A stretch of 50,814 bases of DNA from Clostridiales bacterium UBA1758. GTDB taxonomy: Bacteria; Bacillota; Clostridia; Oscillospirales; UBA1758. A model generated the notes under the pieces. It searched no databases. It was not told where the DNA came from and saw only the letters and a list, made by a program, of their open reading frames with translations. Every line of letters starts with the position of its first letter. Within the stretch, counting starts at the first letter, position 1. Location: positions 1 through 50,814 of the forward strand of contig DCHG01000030.1 of NCBI GenBank assembly GCA_002315595.1, read 5' to 3'. Of this stretch, positions 6,456-14,638 are shown piece by piece. The position numbers and the translations under genes are program-made.

Positions 6456-7325
6456 TTATTTGACAACATTGCCTGCGGCTTTTTCAAAGCCGTTTCCGTT
6501 GACTTCGTGTGCGTCGGCGATGATCATAAAGGCGTTGGGGTCAATTTGCATCACGGCGGATTTGATCTGCGCGATCTGTCGGCGTTTGATGGCGCACATC
6601 ACGATGTTTTTCGGTGTGCCAGAATATCCGCCTTCACCGTGAAGAATGGTGACGCCACGTATGAGTCCGCTGATGATGGCTTTTGAGATTTCATCGGACG
6701 CGTCGCTGATGATGAATGTGACGCTTGCGTAATCAAGACCATAGAGGACGAGGTCGATCGCCTTTTGCGAAACATAAAGGACGATGATGCCGTAGAGTGC
6801 GGAATTGACACTGCGGTAGACGAAGGCGACAAGCAGCATTGTGAATGTTTCGACGATCATAAAAACCTTGCCGAGGGATGCGTTTTTCATTTTGATCGCA
6901 ACCAATCGGGTGATAATATCCGATCCGCCGGTGGAACCGTCGCAGAAGAAGATCAGTCCGGCACCGACGCCAAGCCCGATTCCGCCGAAGATGGCACTGA
7001 GCAGAGGTTCTGTTCCAAGCGGAGGAATCAATGTCGCAAGGTCAAGAAATACCGAGGAAAGAAAGGTGCCGATGAGCGAGTTGATCGCAAAGCGACCGCC
7101 AATCTTCCAAAAACCGAGAATAAAAAGCGGAATGTTTAATATGATGACAAAAGTACCGATGCTGAGAAGCGGAAGGTAGTGATTGAGCATCATCGAAATG
7201 CCCACGATACCGCCGGTTGCGATGTGATTTGCATCAATAAATAGGGTGAAACCGAGCGCATAAAAGACCGAGCCGACGATGATGATGCCGAGGTCACGGA
7301 AAAAGCGAAAAACAACCTTTTTCAT
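6456..7325 (-). CDS. YitT-family membrane protein (DUF161/DUF2179)
   Basis: A 289-residue integral membrane protein with five or six hydrophobic helices (for example GIIVLYVSQKAIDLVLYG near residue 180). A soluble DUF2179 domain follows at the C-terminus, seen as RGVTILHGEGGYSG and then MIIADAHEVNGNGF. The glycine-rich FFCDGSTGGSDII is typical of YitT proteins. The molecular function of the family is not established; transport or signalling at the membrane has been proposed. It is the second gene after a MATE exporter (16-base gap), probably co-transcribed. The ribosome-binding site is weak. Confidence 0.9.
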   Translation of the reverse strand: MKKVVFRFFRDLGIIIVGSVFYALGFTLFIDANHIATGGIVGISMMLNHYLPLLSIGTFVIILNIPLFILGFWKIGGRFAINSLIGTFLSSVFLDLATLIPPLGTEPLLSAIFGGIGLGVGAGLIFFCDGSTGGSDIITRLVAIKMKNASLGKVFMIVETFTMLLVAFVYRSVNSALYGIIVLYVSQKAIDLVLYGLDYASVTFIISDASDEISKAIISGLIRGVTILHGEGGYSGTPKNIVMCAIKRRQIAQIKSAVMQIDPNAFMIIADAHEVNGNGFEKAAGNVVK

Positions 7326-7341
7326 AATGATTTACCTGAAA

Positions 7342-8745
7342 TTACAGTTTGATCTTTGCCCATTTGCCAGAGGCATAACGCCACTGACTGCCCGCATAGC
7401 GGAGGATTTGATCAAGAAGCATACCGAACCATGCTCCGATTAACCCAAAACCAAGCGGGTAGGTCAGAACATAGGAAAGCACAGGACGCAGGATCGTGAT
7501 ACAAACGAGGGAAAGAATTGCAACAAATTTCGTATCGCCCGCACCGCGAAGTGTTCCGTTGGTGATGACCTGAGCGATTTGGAAGGGGCTTGCCGCCGCC
7601 GCTAACCACAATAGCGGGATGCAGGCGGTGAGAACATAGGCTTCGTCGGTGAAAAGTGATACAAAGAACTGACCGAAACAGGTAAACGAGATAATGATGA
7701 TCGCCGCACAGACGAGCCCCATGCGTTGACAGGCTTTGCCGTAAATGATCGAAAGGTCGGCACGCTTGCGACCGAGATTTTGACCGACCAAAGCGGTTGC
7801 GGCAACCGTCAATCCATCGCCGAAACTGAACGAGATCGAAAGAAGCGTCATGCAGACCTGATGCGTTGCAAAATCATTCGTGCCGAGATCTGCGACAAGC
7901 CTTGCGTAGATCAAAAAACCGATTCGCAGGCAAAGTTGTTCCACGGCGGCACTGCTTGAAACGCTGAAAATCGCTTTAAGGGCTTCATTGTCGGGAAGCC
8001 ATGATCCGTGGAATTCAAGGCGGATGAATTGCTTCGGCTTGCAGACGGAAATAATGGCAAGTACCAAACCGACAAGCGTGCCGAGCGAGGTGGCGAGTGC
8101 CGCGCCGAGAACGCCTAGTTTCGGAAAGCCGAATTTACCAAAGATGAGGAAGTAGTTGAAAATGACATTGACGATATTTGCCGTGAGATTGACGCGCATG
8201 GAAACGCGGGTATTGCCGGCACCGCGCTGTGCGGCGGTGATCGTCATGCAAAGTGCGTTCAGCGGGAGAGAAAGCGCGGTGACCGTGAAATAAACACGCG
8301 CCATATCGAAATAATCATCCTGCGTACCCGCAAGACGAAGAATTTGATCCCGTAAGAAAAAGCCGAGTGTGCCGAGAATGACGGAAAGAGCGAGTGCAAT
8401 CAAAAGGCAGGCACGCAGAGTGCGGTTTGCGGCGTCAGGTCTATTTTCACCACGACGGCGTGCAATGACGGCGGTGACGCCGACATTCAGTGCAAAGAAA
8501 ATGCAAAACAGAATCATTCGCGGTTGACCGCAGATACCGACGGCAGAGATCGCCCGAGTACCTAGTTGACCGACCATTGCGGTGTCGGCGGATCCGATGA
8601 GCATGACAAGGAAGGATTCCGTCAACGCAGGCCACGCCATACGGAAGGCTTCTTTATAAACGGATTTCGCGCTCGGAATATCACCGATGCGTTGATCCGG
8701 CTTCACCATATATTGTGGGTCGATCAATCGTTTCAAAAAAACCAA
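7342..8745 (-). CDS. MATE-family efflux transporter
   Basis: A 12-helix multidrug and toxin extrusion transporter of about 467 residues. Family marks include WPALTESFLVMLIGSADTAMVGQLG in the first helix and matching halves starting near residues 30 and 250. MATE proteins use Na+ or H+ gradients to expel cationic drugs and metabolites. I place the start at TTG 8745, seven bases after an AGGGGG ribosome-binding site. An in-frame TTG at 8736 would give MKRLIDPQYM, which resembles relatives, and a TTG at 8784 lies inside a leader hairpin and is unlikely. The substrate cannot be predicted from the sequence. Confidence 0.9.
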   Translation of the reverse strand: MVFLKRLIDPQYMVKPDQRIGDIPSAKSVYKEAFRMAWPALTESFLVMLIGSADTAMVGQLGTRAISAVGICGQPRMILFCIFFALNVGVTAVIARRRGENRPDAANRTLRACLLIALALSVILGTLGFFLRDQILRLAGTQDDYFDMARVYFTVTALSLPLNALCMTITAAQRGAGNTRVSMRVNLTANIVNVIFNYFLIFGKFGFPKLGVLGAALATSLGTLVGLVLAIISVCKPKQFIRLEFHGSWLPDNEALKAIFSVSSSAAVEQLCLRIGFLIYARLVADLGTNDFATHQVCMTLLSISFSFGDGLTVAATALVGQNLGRKRADLSIIYGKACQRMGLVCAAIIIISFTCFGQFFVSLFTDEAYVLTACIPLLWLAAAASPFQIAQVITNGTLRGAGDTKFVAILSLVCITILRPVLSYVLTYPLGFGLIGAWFGMLLDQILRYAGSQWRYASGKWAKIKL

Positions 8746-8765
8746 AATTATGCCCCCTATCCAAT

Positions 8766-8796
8766 AAAAGCGGGGAACGGTCAAACCGTCCCCTGC
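8766..8796 (-). terminator. Terminator-like hairpin in the MATE leader
   Basis: Arms 8770-8781 and 8785-8796 pair with one G-T pair and one mismatch and are followed on the minus strand by TTTTATT. Because a good promoter lies just upstream (8836-8808), the hairpin falls within the first bases of the MATE transcript and may act as an attenuator or a stabilising 5' structure. Confidence 0.6.
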
Positions 8797-8807
8797 GATA
8801 CAACATT

Positions 8808-8836
8808 ATTGTATCATAATTTACAAATTGATTCAA
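8808..8836 (-). promoter_or_regulatory. Sigma-A promoter of MATE-YitT
   Basis: On the minus strand TTGAAT (8836-8831), a 17-base spacer and TACAAT (8813-8808). The start of transcription is expected near 8801, directly before the leader hairpin. Confidence 0.75.
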
Positions 8837-8852
8837 CCTTTTACGGTTCAAA

Positions 8853-8903
8853 GAAAAAAGACACACATGAGAAGGCTTCGGAAAGCGGAATCATGTATGT
8901 CTT
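8853..8903 (-). terminator. Terminator of yebC
   Basis: The stem aagacacacatga (8858-8870) pairs with tcatgtatgtctt (8891-8903) with one mismatch, and there is an inner gctt/aagc stem. On the minus strand it ends in a T-run (complement of 8854-8859). It begins about 20 bases past the yebC stop. Confidence 0.82.
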
Positions 8904-8923
8904 TATCTTTGGTTTTAAGCGGA

Positions 8924-9658
8924 TTATTCTGCGTCGTCCCAGTTGTGGAAGACGTTTTGGACGTCTTCGTTTTCTTCAAGGAGGTCGATCATCTTTTCGA
9001 AAAGTTTGACGTTTTCTTCGTCGTCGATCTTGATATAGTTCTGCGGAACCATTTCGATCTGGGCGGAAGCAAATTTAAACTTTTCTTCAAGAGTGGAAAG
9101 AACATCGGTGAAGGAATCGGGATCGGTGTAGATGATGAAAGCACCGTCGTCGTTGACAAAATCGTCGGCACCGGCTTCAAGGGCGGCTTCCATGACGGCG
9201 TCTTCTTCGAGTTCGCCATCCTCATCGTCGACGACAAGGACGCCTTTGCGATCAAACGACCACGAAACACAACCGCTTGCGCCCATGTTTCCGCCGTATT
9301 TGTCGAAAAGATGACGAACCTCGGAGGCGGTACGATTGCGGTTGTCGGTCATTGTTTCGACGATGACGGCGACGCCGGAGACACCGTAGCCTTCGTAGGT
9401 AATGGATTCGTAATTTTCGTTGGAGCCGCTGCCGAGTGCTTTATCAATGGTGCGCTTAATGTTGTCGTTCGGCATATTGACGGCTTTCGCCTTGGCGATG
9501 ACGGTGGCGAGTCGAGAGTTGTTATTCGGATCTCCGCTTCCGCCTTCCTTGACGGCCACGATCATTTCACGGGCAATCTTGGTAAACGCCTGGGCTCTTT
9601 TCGCGTCGGCTGCGCCTTTGGTTTTTTGTATGTTATGCCATTTGGAATGTCCTGACAC
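8924..9658 (-). CDS. yebC: YebC/PmpR-family protein
   Basis: A 244-residue YebC protein, recognised by the N-terminal SGHSKWHNIQKTKGA and the later DNRNRTASEVRHLFDKYGGN. Family members were first described as transcription regulators. More recent work ties YebC to translation of difficult peptide stretches on the ribosome, so the precise role here is open. The start is GTG at 9658: GAAAGGG lies 9 bases ahead, whereas the ATG three codons upstream touches the ribosome-binding site and would add MIF to an otherwise standard N-terminus. The gene is monocistronic. Confidence 0.95.
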   Translation of the reverse strand: MSGHSKWHNIQKTKGAADAKRAQAFTKIAREMIVAVKEGGSGDPNNNSRLATVIAKAKAVNMPNDNIKRTIDKALGSGSNENYESITYEGYGVSGVAVIVETMTDNRNRTASEVRHLFDKYGGNMGASGCVSWSFDRKGVLVVDDEDGELEEDAVMEAALEAGADDFVNDDGAFIIYTDPDSFTDVLSTLEEKFKFASAQIEMVPQNYIKIDDEENVKLFEKMIDLLEENEDVQNVFHNWDDAE

Positions 9659-9703
9659 AAAAATCATCCCTTTCTAAAAATTATCACGCACAATAACTCA
9701 AAT

Positions 9704-9732
9704 ATTATAACGGATTTACGGATGATAGTCAA
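9704..9732 (-). promoter_or_regulatory. Sigma-A promoter of yebC
   Basis: On the minus strand TTGACT (9732-9727), 17 bases, TATAAT (9709-9704). The leader would be about 40 bases. Confidence 0.88.
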
Positions 9733-9847
9733 CCATTTTCATCGCCTCAAATGTAGAAAATCCATGTTTTTCAGGCAAAGAATCTCGGGAATATGCTACA
9801 AAAGTAACTTGACTGCGGGAATTTGCATACTTTGATAAGGGGAGGCG

Positions 9848-10021
9848 ATGACCGTGAAGGAGGTCGAAAAATACATTGCGTATGCCGCGCTTGGCGTCGG
9901 TGCCGCGATCATCGCGGTTGCGATGTTTCCGGTGAGATTTATTCTGTCTGTGGCGGCAATTTTACTTGTCGCAAGCGGGACGGTATTGCTGCTCAAATCG
10001 CGTTGTTGCAGAAAAAGATAA
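9848..10021 (+). CDS. Small two-helix membrane protein, function unknown
   Basis: A 57-residue reading frame, MTVKEVEKYIAYAALG through to a tail rich in Cys and Arg/Lys (KSRCCRKR). Two hydrophobic segments (about residues 9-27 and 31-48) separated by a short PVR turn predict a helical hairpin with both ends in the cytoplasm. The ATG is preceded by a strong ribosome-binding site, GGGGAGG, and the stop is followed at once by a GC-rich hairpin, so this looks like a real small gene. No good sigma-A promoter was found. It is flanked by the divergent yebC and the convergent folT-like gene. I do not recognise the family. Confidence 0.6.
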   Translation: MTVKEVEKYIAYAALGVGAAIIAVAMFPVRFILSVAAILLVASGTVLLLKSRCCRKR

Positions 10022-10038
10022 AGGCGGCTTTTCGCCGC
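10022..10038. terminator. Bidirectional hairpin between the small gene and the folT-like gene
   Basis: GGCGGC (10022-10027) pairs with GCCGCC (10033-10038) around TTTTC. On the minus strand it is followed by TTTATCTTTTTC, giving a reasonable terminator for the operon ending at 10045. Confidence 0.75.
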
Positions 10039-10044
10039 CCTGTA

Positions 10045-10635
10045 TCATCGCTTATGTAAAATTTTCAGGCCGTGACCATTTTCGACGGAAATATAGCCGT
10101 ATCTTGCCAACATGGGAGACAGAGCGGCAAACAGGACCGAAAGGATCAACACCTCAACGGGGAGCATAGCGAGGTTTTTGATAATGCTTTTTGTCATGTA
10201 ATAGATGAAAGCCTTGCCGTAAATCAGACTGTTCCACAGAGATCCGAGCCCCACATTGACAAAAACATTGACCGTCAGTTTCATCAACAGCAGACGCAGA
10301 ACGGTGATGGGTTTCCGGTAAAGGAACAAGCCGTAGATCATCGTACCGATCATCGACGAAAGCGTGTAGCCGAAGAAAAATGCGCCCGTCTGGTGCAGCA
10401 TAAAGCCGATCATATCCGATGCAAAGCCCGCGATCAGTCCGATGATCGGTCCGCAGACCGCACCGATCATGCTCATCGGGATGAAGGTGAAATAGATGCG
10501 GAGCGTATTGTCACCGATCGGGATGAAAAAGGAACTGATCACGACCGCGATAGCGACCATGAGGGCGGCGACGATCAGCGAACGAAGATTTTTCAATTCA
10601 CCGACGGCGGCGGATAGACGGCTTTTTTTGTCCAT
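10045..10635 (-). CDS. folT: ECF transporter S component, folate type
   Basis: A 196-residue membrane protein with about six helices. The N-terminal LIVAALMVAIAVVISSFFIPIG, then LRIYFTFIPMSMIGAVCGPI and GFASDMIGFM, match the folate-family S components of energy-coupling factor transporters. Such proteins bind the vitamin and dock to a shared EcfA-A'-T module encoded elsewhere. It is the last gene of a DUF5693-csaB-folT run with a 15-base gap to csaB. The functional link to csaB is not evident. The folate assignment rests on family resemblance rather than on visible ligand contacts. Confidence 0.82.
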   Translation of the reverse strand: MDKKSRLSAAVGELKNLRSLIVAALMVAIAVVISSFFIPIGDNTLRIYFTFIPMSMIGAVCGPIIGLIAGFASDMIGFMLHQTGAFFFGYTLSSMIGTMIYGLFLYRKPITVLRLLLMKLTVNVFVNVGLGSLWNSLIYGKAFIYYMTKSIIKNLAMLPVEVLILSVLFAALSPMLARYGYISVENGHGLKILHKR

Positions 10636-10650
10636 GTAGTTCCTCTTTTC

Positions 10651-11742
10651 TTATTTTTTCAGCAGAGCGACCGCCAGTTCGGTATTTCGGCGGGCAAGTG
10701 AAGTCAAATTCGGCTTTTGTGCGGAAAGGGATGCGATGATCTCGTCACGATGCGCCATGGTTTCGTCAATGCGCGCACAAAGATCCTCGTATTCGAGGTT
10801 TTCGGCAAGCAGACTACGGTTTTGACCGATTTGTTCCATAATTCCGCTGACCTTGGGATCGTAGATGATGCCGATCATCGGCACACAACACGCGGCGGAA
10901 TAGATGATTGTATGAAGCCGCATCCCGATGCAGAGTTGAAGTGAACCGATTGCACTGAGAAGCACCGGCACGGGAAGTCCCGTTGGCAGAATATGCCCCG
11001 TTGTTTCCATTTTTGCGATCGTATCGCGGGCAATTCGTTCGTCGATTTTTTGTTGCATCGGGATGAATACCGGCGCAAGCCCGTGTTTTTTCTTTGCATA
11101 GTCGCAGGCACGGGCGAGGATATCGACAAAACCCGGGGCGGCGTCGCTCCACTCACGAATGGCAACACCGAGCGCGGGAGTTCCTTCGGGAATGCCCGCT
11201 TCACGGAGCAATGCGTCACCGATGGATTTAGCGGAGGGGACAAGGGAAAACGCGGGATCCGCGGTGACTTCGATATGGGGATTTTTTACGCCGAGGGCTT
11301 CGATCGTGCGCAGACTTTGACGATCGCGCAGGGTGATGACATCGACATGGTCGAGGACCCGACGGACGGCGCGATCGTTTTTTCGGATCAGCGGTCCGAT
11401 ACCATTGGAATACACCATCGTCGGCACATGAAACAACCTTGCGATCCGCAAAAGCAACAGATAGTACGCAAGCGATTTTCGACTGGTGTAATCCTGAATT
11501 AAACTCCCGCCACCGAACAAAAACAGATCGGCATGCGCAATTTCACGGATGACGCTGAGTGGGGAAAAACGGTCGACCGCACGAAGACCGTAAACACGCT
11601 CGGTTTCACGCGGAGTGCCGGAAAGAACGGTCAGTTCCGCATCGGGCAAAAGTTTCTCGAAATCGCGGGAGATCGCCAAAAGCAATGCGTCATCGCCCGA
11701 ATTGTTGAATCCGTAGTAGCCGCAGATGACTATTCGCGCCAT
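10651..11742 (-). CDS. csaB: Polysaccharide pyruvyl transferase CsaB
   Basis: A 363-residue enzyme that starts ARIVICGYYGFNNSGDDALL, the hallmark of CsaB, with later FGGGSLIQDYTS, YSNGIGPL and GMRLHTIIYS motifs. CsaB adds ketal-linked pyruvate from PEP to the peptidoglycan-linked secondary wall polymer, creating the ligand for SLH domains. The start is ATG 11742 with GGGAGG about 9 bases ahead; an in-frame upstream start would extend 22 residues into the preceding gene. The first 13 bases overlap the end of the DUF5693 gene, so translation is coupled. An SLH-domain protein is encoded at 48152-49279. Confidence 0.93.
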   Translation of the reverse strand: MARIVICGYYGFNNSGDDALLLAISRDFEKLLPDAELTVLSGTPRETERVYGLRAVDRFSPLSVIREIAHADLFLFGGGSLIQDYTSRKSLAYYLLLLRIARLFHVPTMVYSNGIGPLIRKNDRAVRRVLDHVDVITLRDRQSLRTIEALGVKNPHIEVTADPAFSLVPSAKSIGDALLREAGIPEGTPALGVAIREWSDAAPGFVDILARACDYAKKKHGLAPVFIPMQQKIDERIARDTIAKMETTGHILPTGLPVPVLLSAIGSLQLCIGMRLHTIIYSAACCVPMIGIIYDPKVSGIMEQIGQNRSLLAENLEYEDLCARIDETMAHRDEIIASLSAQKPNLTSLARRNTELAVALLKK

Positions 11743-13853
11743 GCGCGGATCCTCCCTTTGAAGTAGTTGGATTTGACGATTTTGATAATAATAACGGCGG
11801 CAATACAAAGACAGGCACCGAGAATGATGCCGAAGGGATAGGCGATGACCGTGCGCATTACGGCGAGATTCAACGGCGTGCGCAGGTGGCAGTAGGTATT
11901 CGAGGTGGAAGCAAGTCCGACGGCAAATGCGCAGACGCCCATCCAGTCGAAGATTTTATGCTGGCGCATATGATTGAGCCACATTGCAAGACAGTAAAGC
12001 GGAGTGGCAAAGAGGAATTCTTTCAGACGCGGGCGGGAATAGAGATATTTTTCGAGATAATTGCGGAAAATCATTTCAATATCGCTCGGCTGAACATCGG
12101 TTTCATGACCGGTGCGGGAGATATACAAAAACAAAATCGCGGCAATGACGACGGCAATGGCTGCCATCCAAAAACTGACCTTTTCGTTTGCAAGGCGTTC
12201 GATATTCGGCAGAAGTTTGGGCTTTAACTCGTCACTGCGATAACCGAAGGTTTTCAGGCAGATGAAGGCGGCATACAACAACGGCAGAATTTGGCTTGCC
12301 TTGACGCCACGGAAAATTTCGCGTTCGTTGAGATATTCGGAAGAACTCATGATCGATGCGACAAACAGTCCGCCGATCATGGCGACGGCGATCGAACCTG
12401 CCGTCACACCGAGAATGCGAAGCGCACGCTTGAAGCCGCTTTCGACGATCGTTCTTGCACGGTACATCGCACGGCAGGCGAAATAAATGCCGAGGCAGGT
12501 ATATGTTACTGATGCGGCAAGTGCACCATAGGCTTTCCCGGAGGAAGGCATGGCATATGCAACGCCGACTGCGCCGATCATTCCGAGAATGACGATCATC
12601 GTTTTGAAGATCGGACGGAAATCGAAGACCGTGAAAATCAGCGTTGCGATCGCGGCAGAAATGCCGAGATACAGTAGCGCGTTGACATACCATTTCGATT
12701 CGTTATGTTCAAGCACCGTCGGTGTGGTGCCGATATTGACGGTTCGTTCGGAGCAACGCTCGGAAAGTGTTGCGAAATAGTCACGATACATATCCATATC
12801 CGTGACGACTTTGGTGAAGTCTTCCGAAATCGTGGAAACGGCGGGATCGACGAAGGATTTCGTTACGACGACGCGGACATTGCGTTCGAGGATTGCACGT
12901 TCGACGGTGTTGGTGATTTCTTCGCAACCTGTGTAACCGTACACACCGAAACGGGAACGGACGAAATCCCACATCGAGAAGACGCGTACCATTCTGCCGT
13001 CCATTGCATTGATGACACCGGATGCCCCGGCAATGGAGATATGTTGAAGTTGCGTTGCGGCTTCCACAAGACCGACGACCATATCGCGTTTTTCAAGAAG
13101 CGTCTGTAATTTGTCAAGCGCAGAGGGATAACCAAGCAGATCAGAACTTCCCACGAGAAGCACCGGAAAACTGGCAGAGTATTGATCGAGGTAATAATCA
13201 TAGGCGTCGACGAGCATTCCGGGATCAATTTCGAAATTGCGCGGACGCAGAAGAATGTTGATTTTGGCTTCGTGTGCGGCGGCGATCATGTCCTCGTCGT
13301 AGGCAATGCCTATTTCGTTGTAATTGCGGGCAACGCCGTCGGACAGAATGATGTAATTCGCCTCGTCGCTTTCGACGGCATGAATACAATTTTCAGGATA
13401 GCGGCGGAGAAGATTGTCGATCAATTCGTCGTAAACAGCACCGTCGGAAATGCAGAATACCATATCGTAGGAAAGAAAATCACCATTGTCGATGCTATTA
13501 CGAAGAACCTTCGGCAGGGCGTTATACATCGAAAGATTTGTTTGAAATTTTGATACGGTGTCGGCAAAAACACCCGGATGTGTCGCGGCATATTCTTCGG
13601 GGGTATATTCTACGACCGATACGGCGGCAAGCCCCATTTCGCGGAATTCCGCAAGGATGTCGACGTTTTCACGGCCGGATTGCGATGCGATCTCGATGAT
13701 GTCGGTCGAAGGCATTACGATCGTTGCTACATTATTCGAAAGTTCGATTTCGTTTCGACGAAGAAGGGTGCCGATCACGGCACCGATCGAAAGCGCGAAC
13801 ATCAATAAAAGCGCGATGCCGGCAATACTGACTTTTTTAAGATTGTTTTTCAA
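11730..13853 (-). CDS. DUF5693-family membrane protein
   Basis: A 707-residue protein with an N-terminal signal-anchor (IAGIALLLMFALSIGAVIGTLL). An extracytoplasmic domain of about 350 residues follows, then roughly ten hydrophobic helices from residue 395 to the end, among them IATLIFTVFDFRPIF and FGIILGACLCIAAVIII. This is the DUF5693 layout, and the gene commonly precedes csaB in Clostridia, as here. No catalytic motif is evident; a role in assembling, exporting or modifying the SLH-binding wall polymer is an inference from the pairing. The start is TTG at 13853 with a weak ribosome-binding site, so the exact N-terminus is uncertain by a few residues. Confidence 0.85.
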   Translation of the reverse strand: MKNNLKKVSIAGIALLLMFALSIGAVIGTLLRRNEIELSNNVATIVMPSTDIIEIASQSGRENVDILAEFREMGLAAVSVVEYTPEEYAATHPGVFADTVSKFQTNLSMYNALPKVLRNSIDNGDFLSYDMVFCISDGAVYDELIDNLLRRYPENCIHAVESDEANYIILSDGVARNYNEIGIAYDEDMIAAAHEAKINILLRPRNFEIDPGMLVDAYDYYLDQYSASFPVLLVGSSDLLGYPSALDKLQTLLEKRDMVVGLVEAATQLQHISIAGASGVINAMDGRMVRVFSMWDFVRSRFGVYGYTGCEEITNTVERAILERNVRVVVTKSFVDPAVSTISEDFTKVVTDMDMYRDYFATLSERCSERTVNIGTTPTVLEHNESKWYVNALLYLGISAAIATLIFTVFDFRPIFKTMIVILGMIGAVGVAYAMPSSGKAYGALAASVTYTCLGIYFACRAMYRARTIVESGFKRALRILGVTAGSIAVAMIGGLFVASIMSSSEYLNEREIFRGVKASQILPLLYAAFICLKTFGYRSDELKPKLLPNIERLANEKVSFWMAAIAVVIAAILFLYISRTGHETDVQPSDIEMIFRNYLEKYLYSRPRLKEFLFATPLYCLAMWLNHMRQHKIFDWMGVCAFAVGLASTSNTYCHLRTPLNLAVMRTVIAYPFGIILGACLCIAAVIIIKIVKSNYFKGRIRAWRE

Positions 13854-13886
13854 GTGCTCACGTCCGTTTCTTTTTTTATCGGTAAA

Positions 13887-13915
13887 AGTATAGCATATTT
13901 GCGCGGAAAAGTGAA
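13887..13915 (-). promoter_or_regulatory. Sigma-A promoter of DUF5693-csaB-folT
   Basis: On the minus strand TTCACT (13915-13910), a 17-base spacer and TATACT (13892-13887), about 35 bases before the TTG start. Confidence 0.65.
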
Positions 13916-13969
13916 TACGAAAAGAATATTTTCGTCTTTGACGGGAAAAATCATTTCGGAGGAATCATT

Positions 13970-14638
13970 ATGTGCAATGAATTGGAAAAAAATAACCGCA
14001 CCGAGGCGACCGACGGCGGAGTACGCGTCGATGGCGGGCGCGGAGTAATACACTGTCTGACCATTATCGGGCAGGTGGAGGGGCATAACGAACTGCCCGA
14101 AGGGACGAAATCGACCAAGTACGAGCATATTCTGCCGCTTCTTTGTGCGGTGGAGGAATCCAATGAGATCGACGGAATGTTGATTCTTCTCAACACCGTC
14201 GGCGGAGATATTGAAGCGGGAATGGCGATTGCCGAGATGATTGCGGGAATGAAAAAACCGACAGTATCACTCGTACTCGGCGGCGGACACTCCATCGGAT
14301 TACCGCTTGCCGTGAGTGCGCAGAAAAGCATTATTGCGCCGTCGGCTTCGATCACGATCCATCCCGTGCGCATCAGCGGTACCGTGATCGGCGCACCGCA
14401 GACTTTTGATTATTTTTCACAGATACAACAACGCATCGTCCGCTTTGTCACCGATCATTCCGCCATTACCCGAGAGAAATTGCTTGGATATATGATGGCG
14501 TCGGGGAATTTGGCAGCGGATGTCGGCACCTGCATTGGCGGGGCAGAGGCGGTGAGATCGGGGCTGATCAATGAGGTCGGCACGGTTTCCGATGCGTTGG
14601 CGTATTTGCATCAACGCATTGCGGAGATCAAAACCTGA
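13970..14638 (+). CDS. tepA: TepA-like ClpP-fold serine protease
   Basis: A 222-residue member of the ClpP/crotonase superfamily. Its active site matches B. subtilis TepA (YmfB) rather than ClpP: LGGGHSIGLPLAVSA near residue 105 holds the nucleophilic Ser, and ITIHPVRISGTVIGAPQT near residue 130 holds the His. TepA is a cytoplasmic, membrane-associated protease linked to protein export and to degradation of small acid-soluble proteins in spores. In Bacillus it sits beside spoIIIE, and here ftsK/spoIIIE lies 1.3 kb away. The ATG has CGGAGGA upstream. The last 11 bases overlap the convergent ECF gene. Confidence 0.9.
   Translation: MCNELEKNNRTEATDGGVRVDGGRGVIHCLTIIGQVEGHNELPEGTKSTKYEHILPLLCAVEESNEIDGMLILLNTVGGDIEAGMAIAEMIAGMKKPTVSLVLGGGHSIGLPLAVSAQKSIIAPSASITIHPVRISGTVIGAPQTFDYFSQIQQRIVRFVTDHSAITREKLLGYMMASGNLAADVGTCIGGAEAVRSGLINEVGTVSDALAYLHQRIAEIKT

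Noticed and set aside
9808..9837. A sigma-A promoter for the small membrane protein (TTGACT at 9809)
   Set aside because: The -10 at 17 bases (TTGATA) matches poorly, and the start of transcription would fall in the ribosome-binding site.
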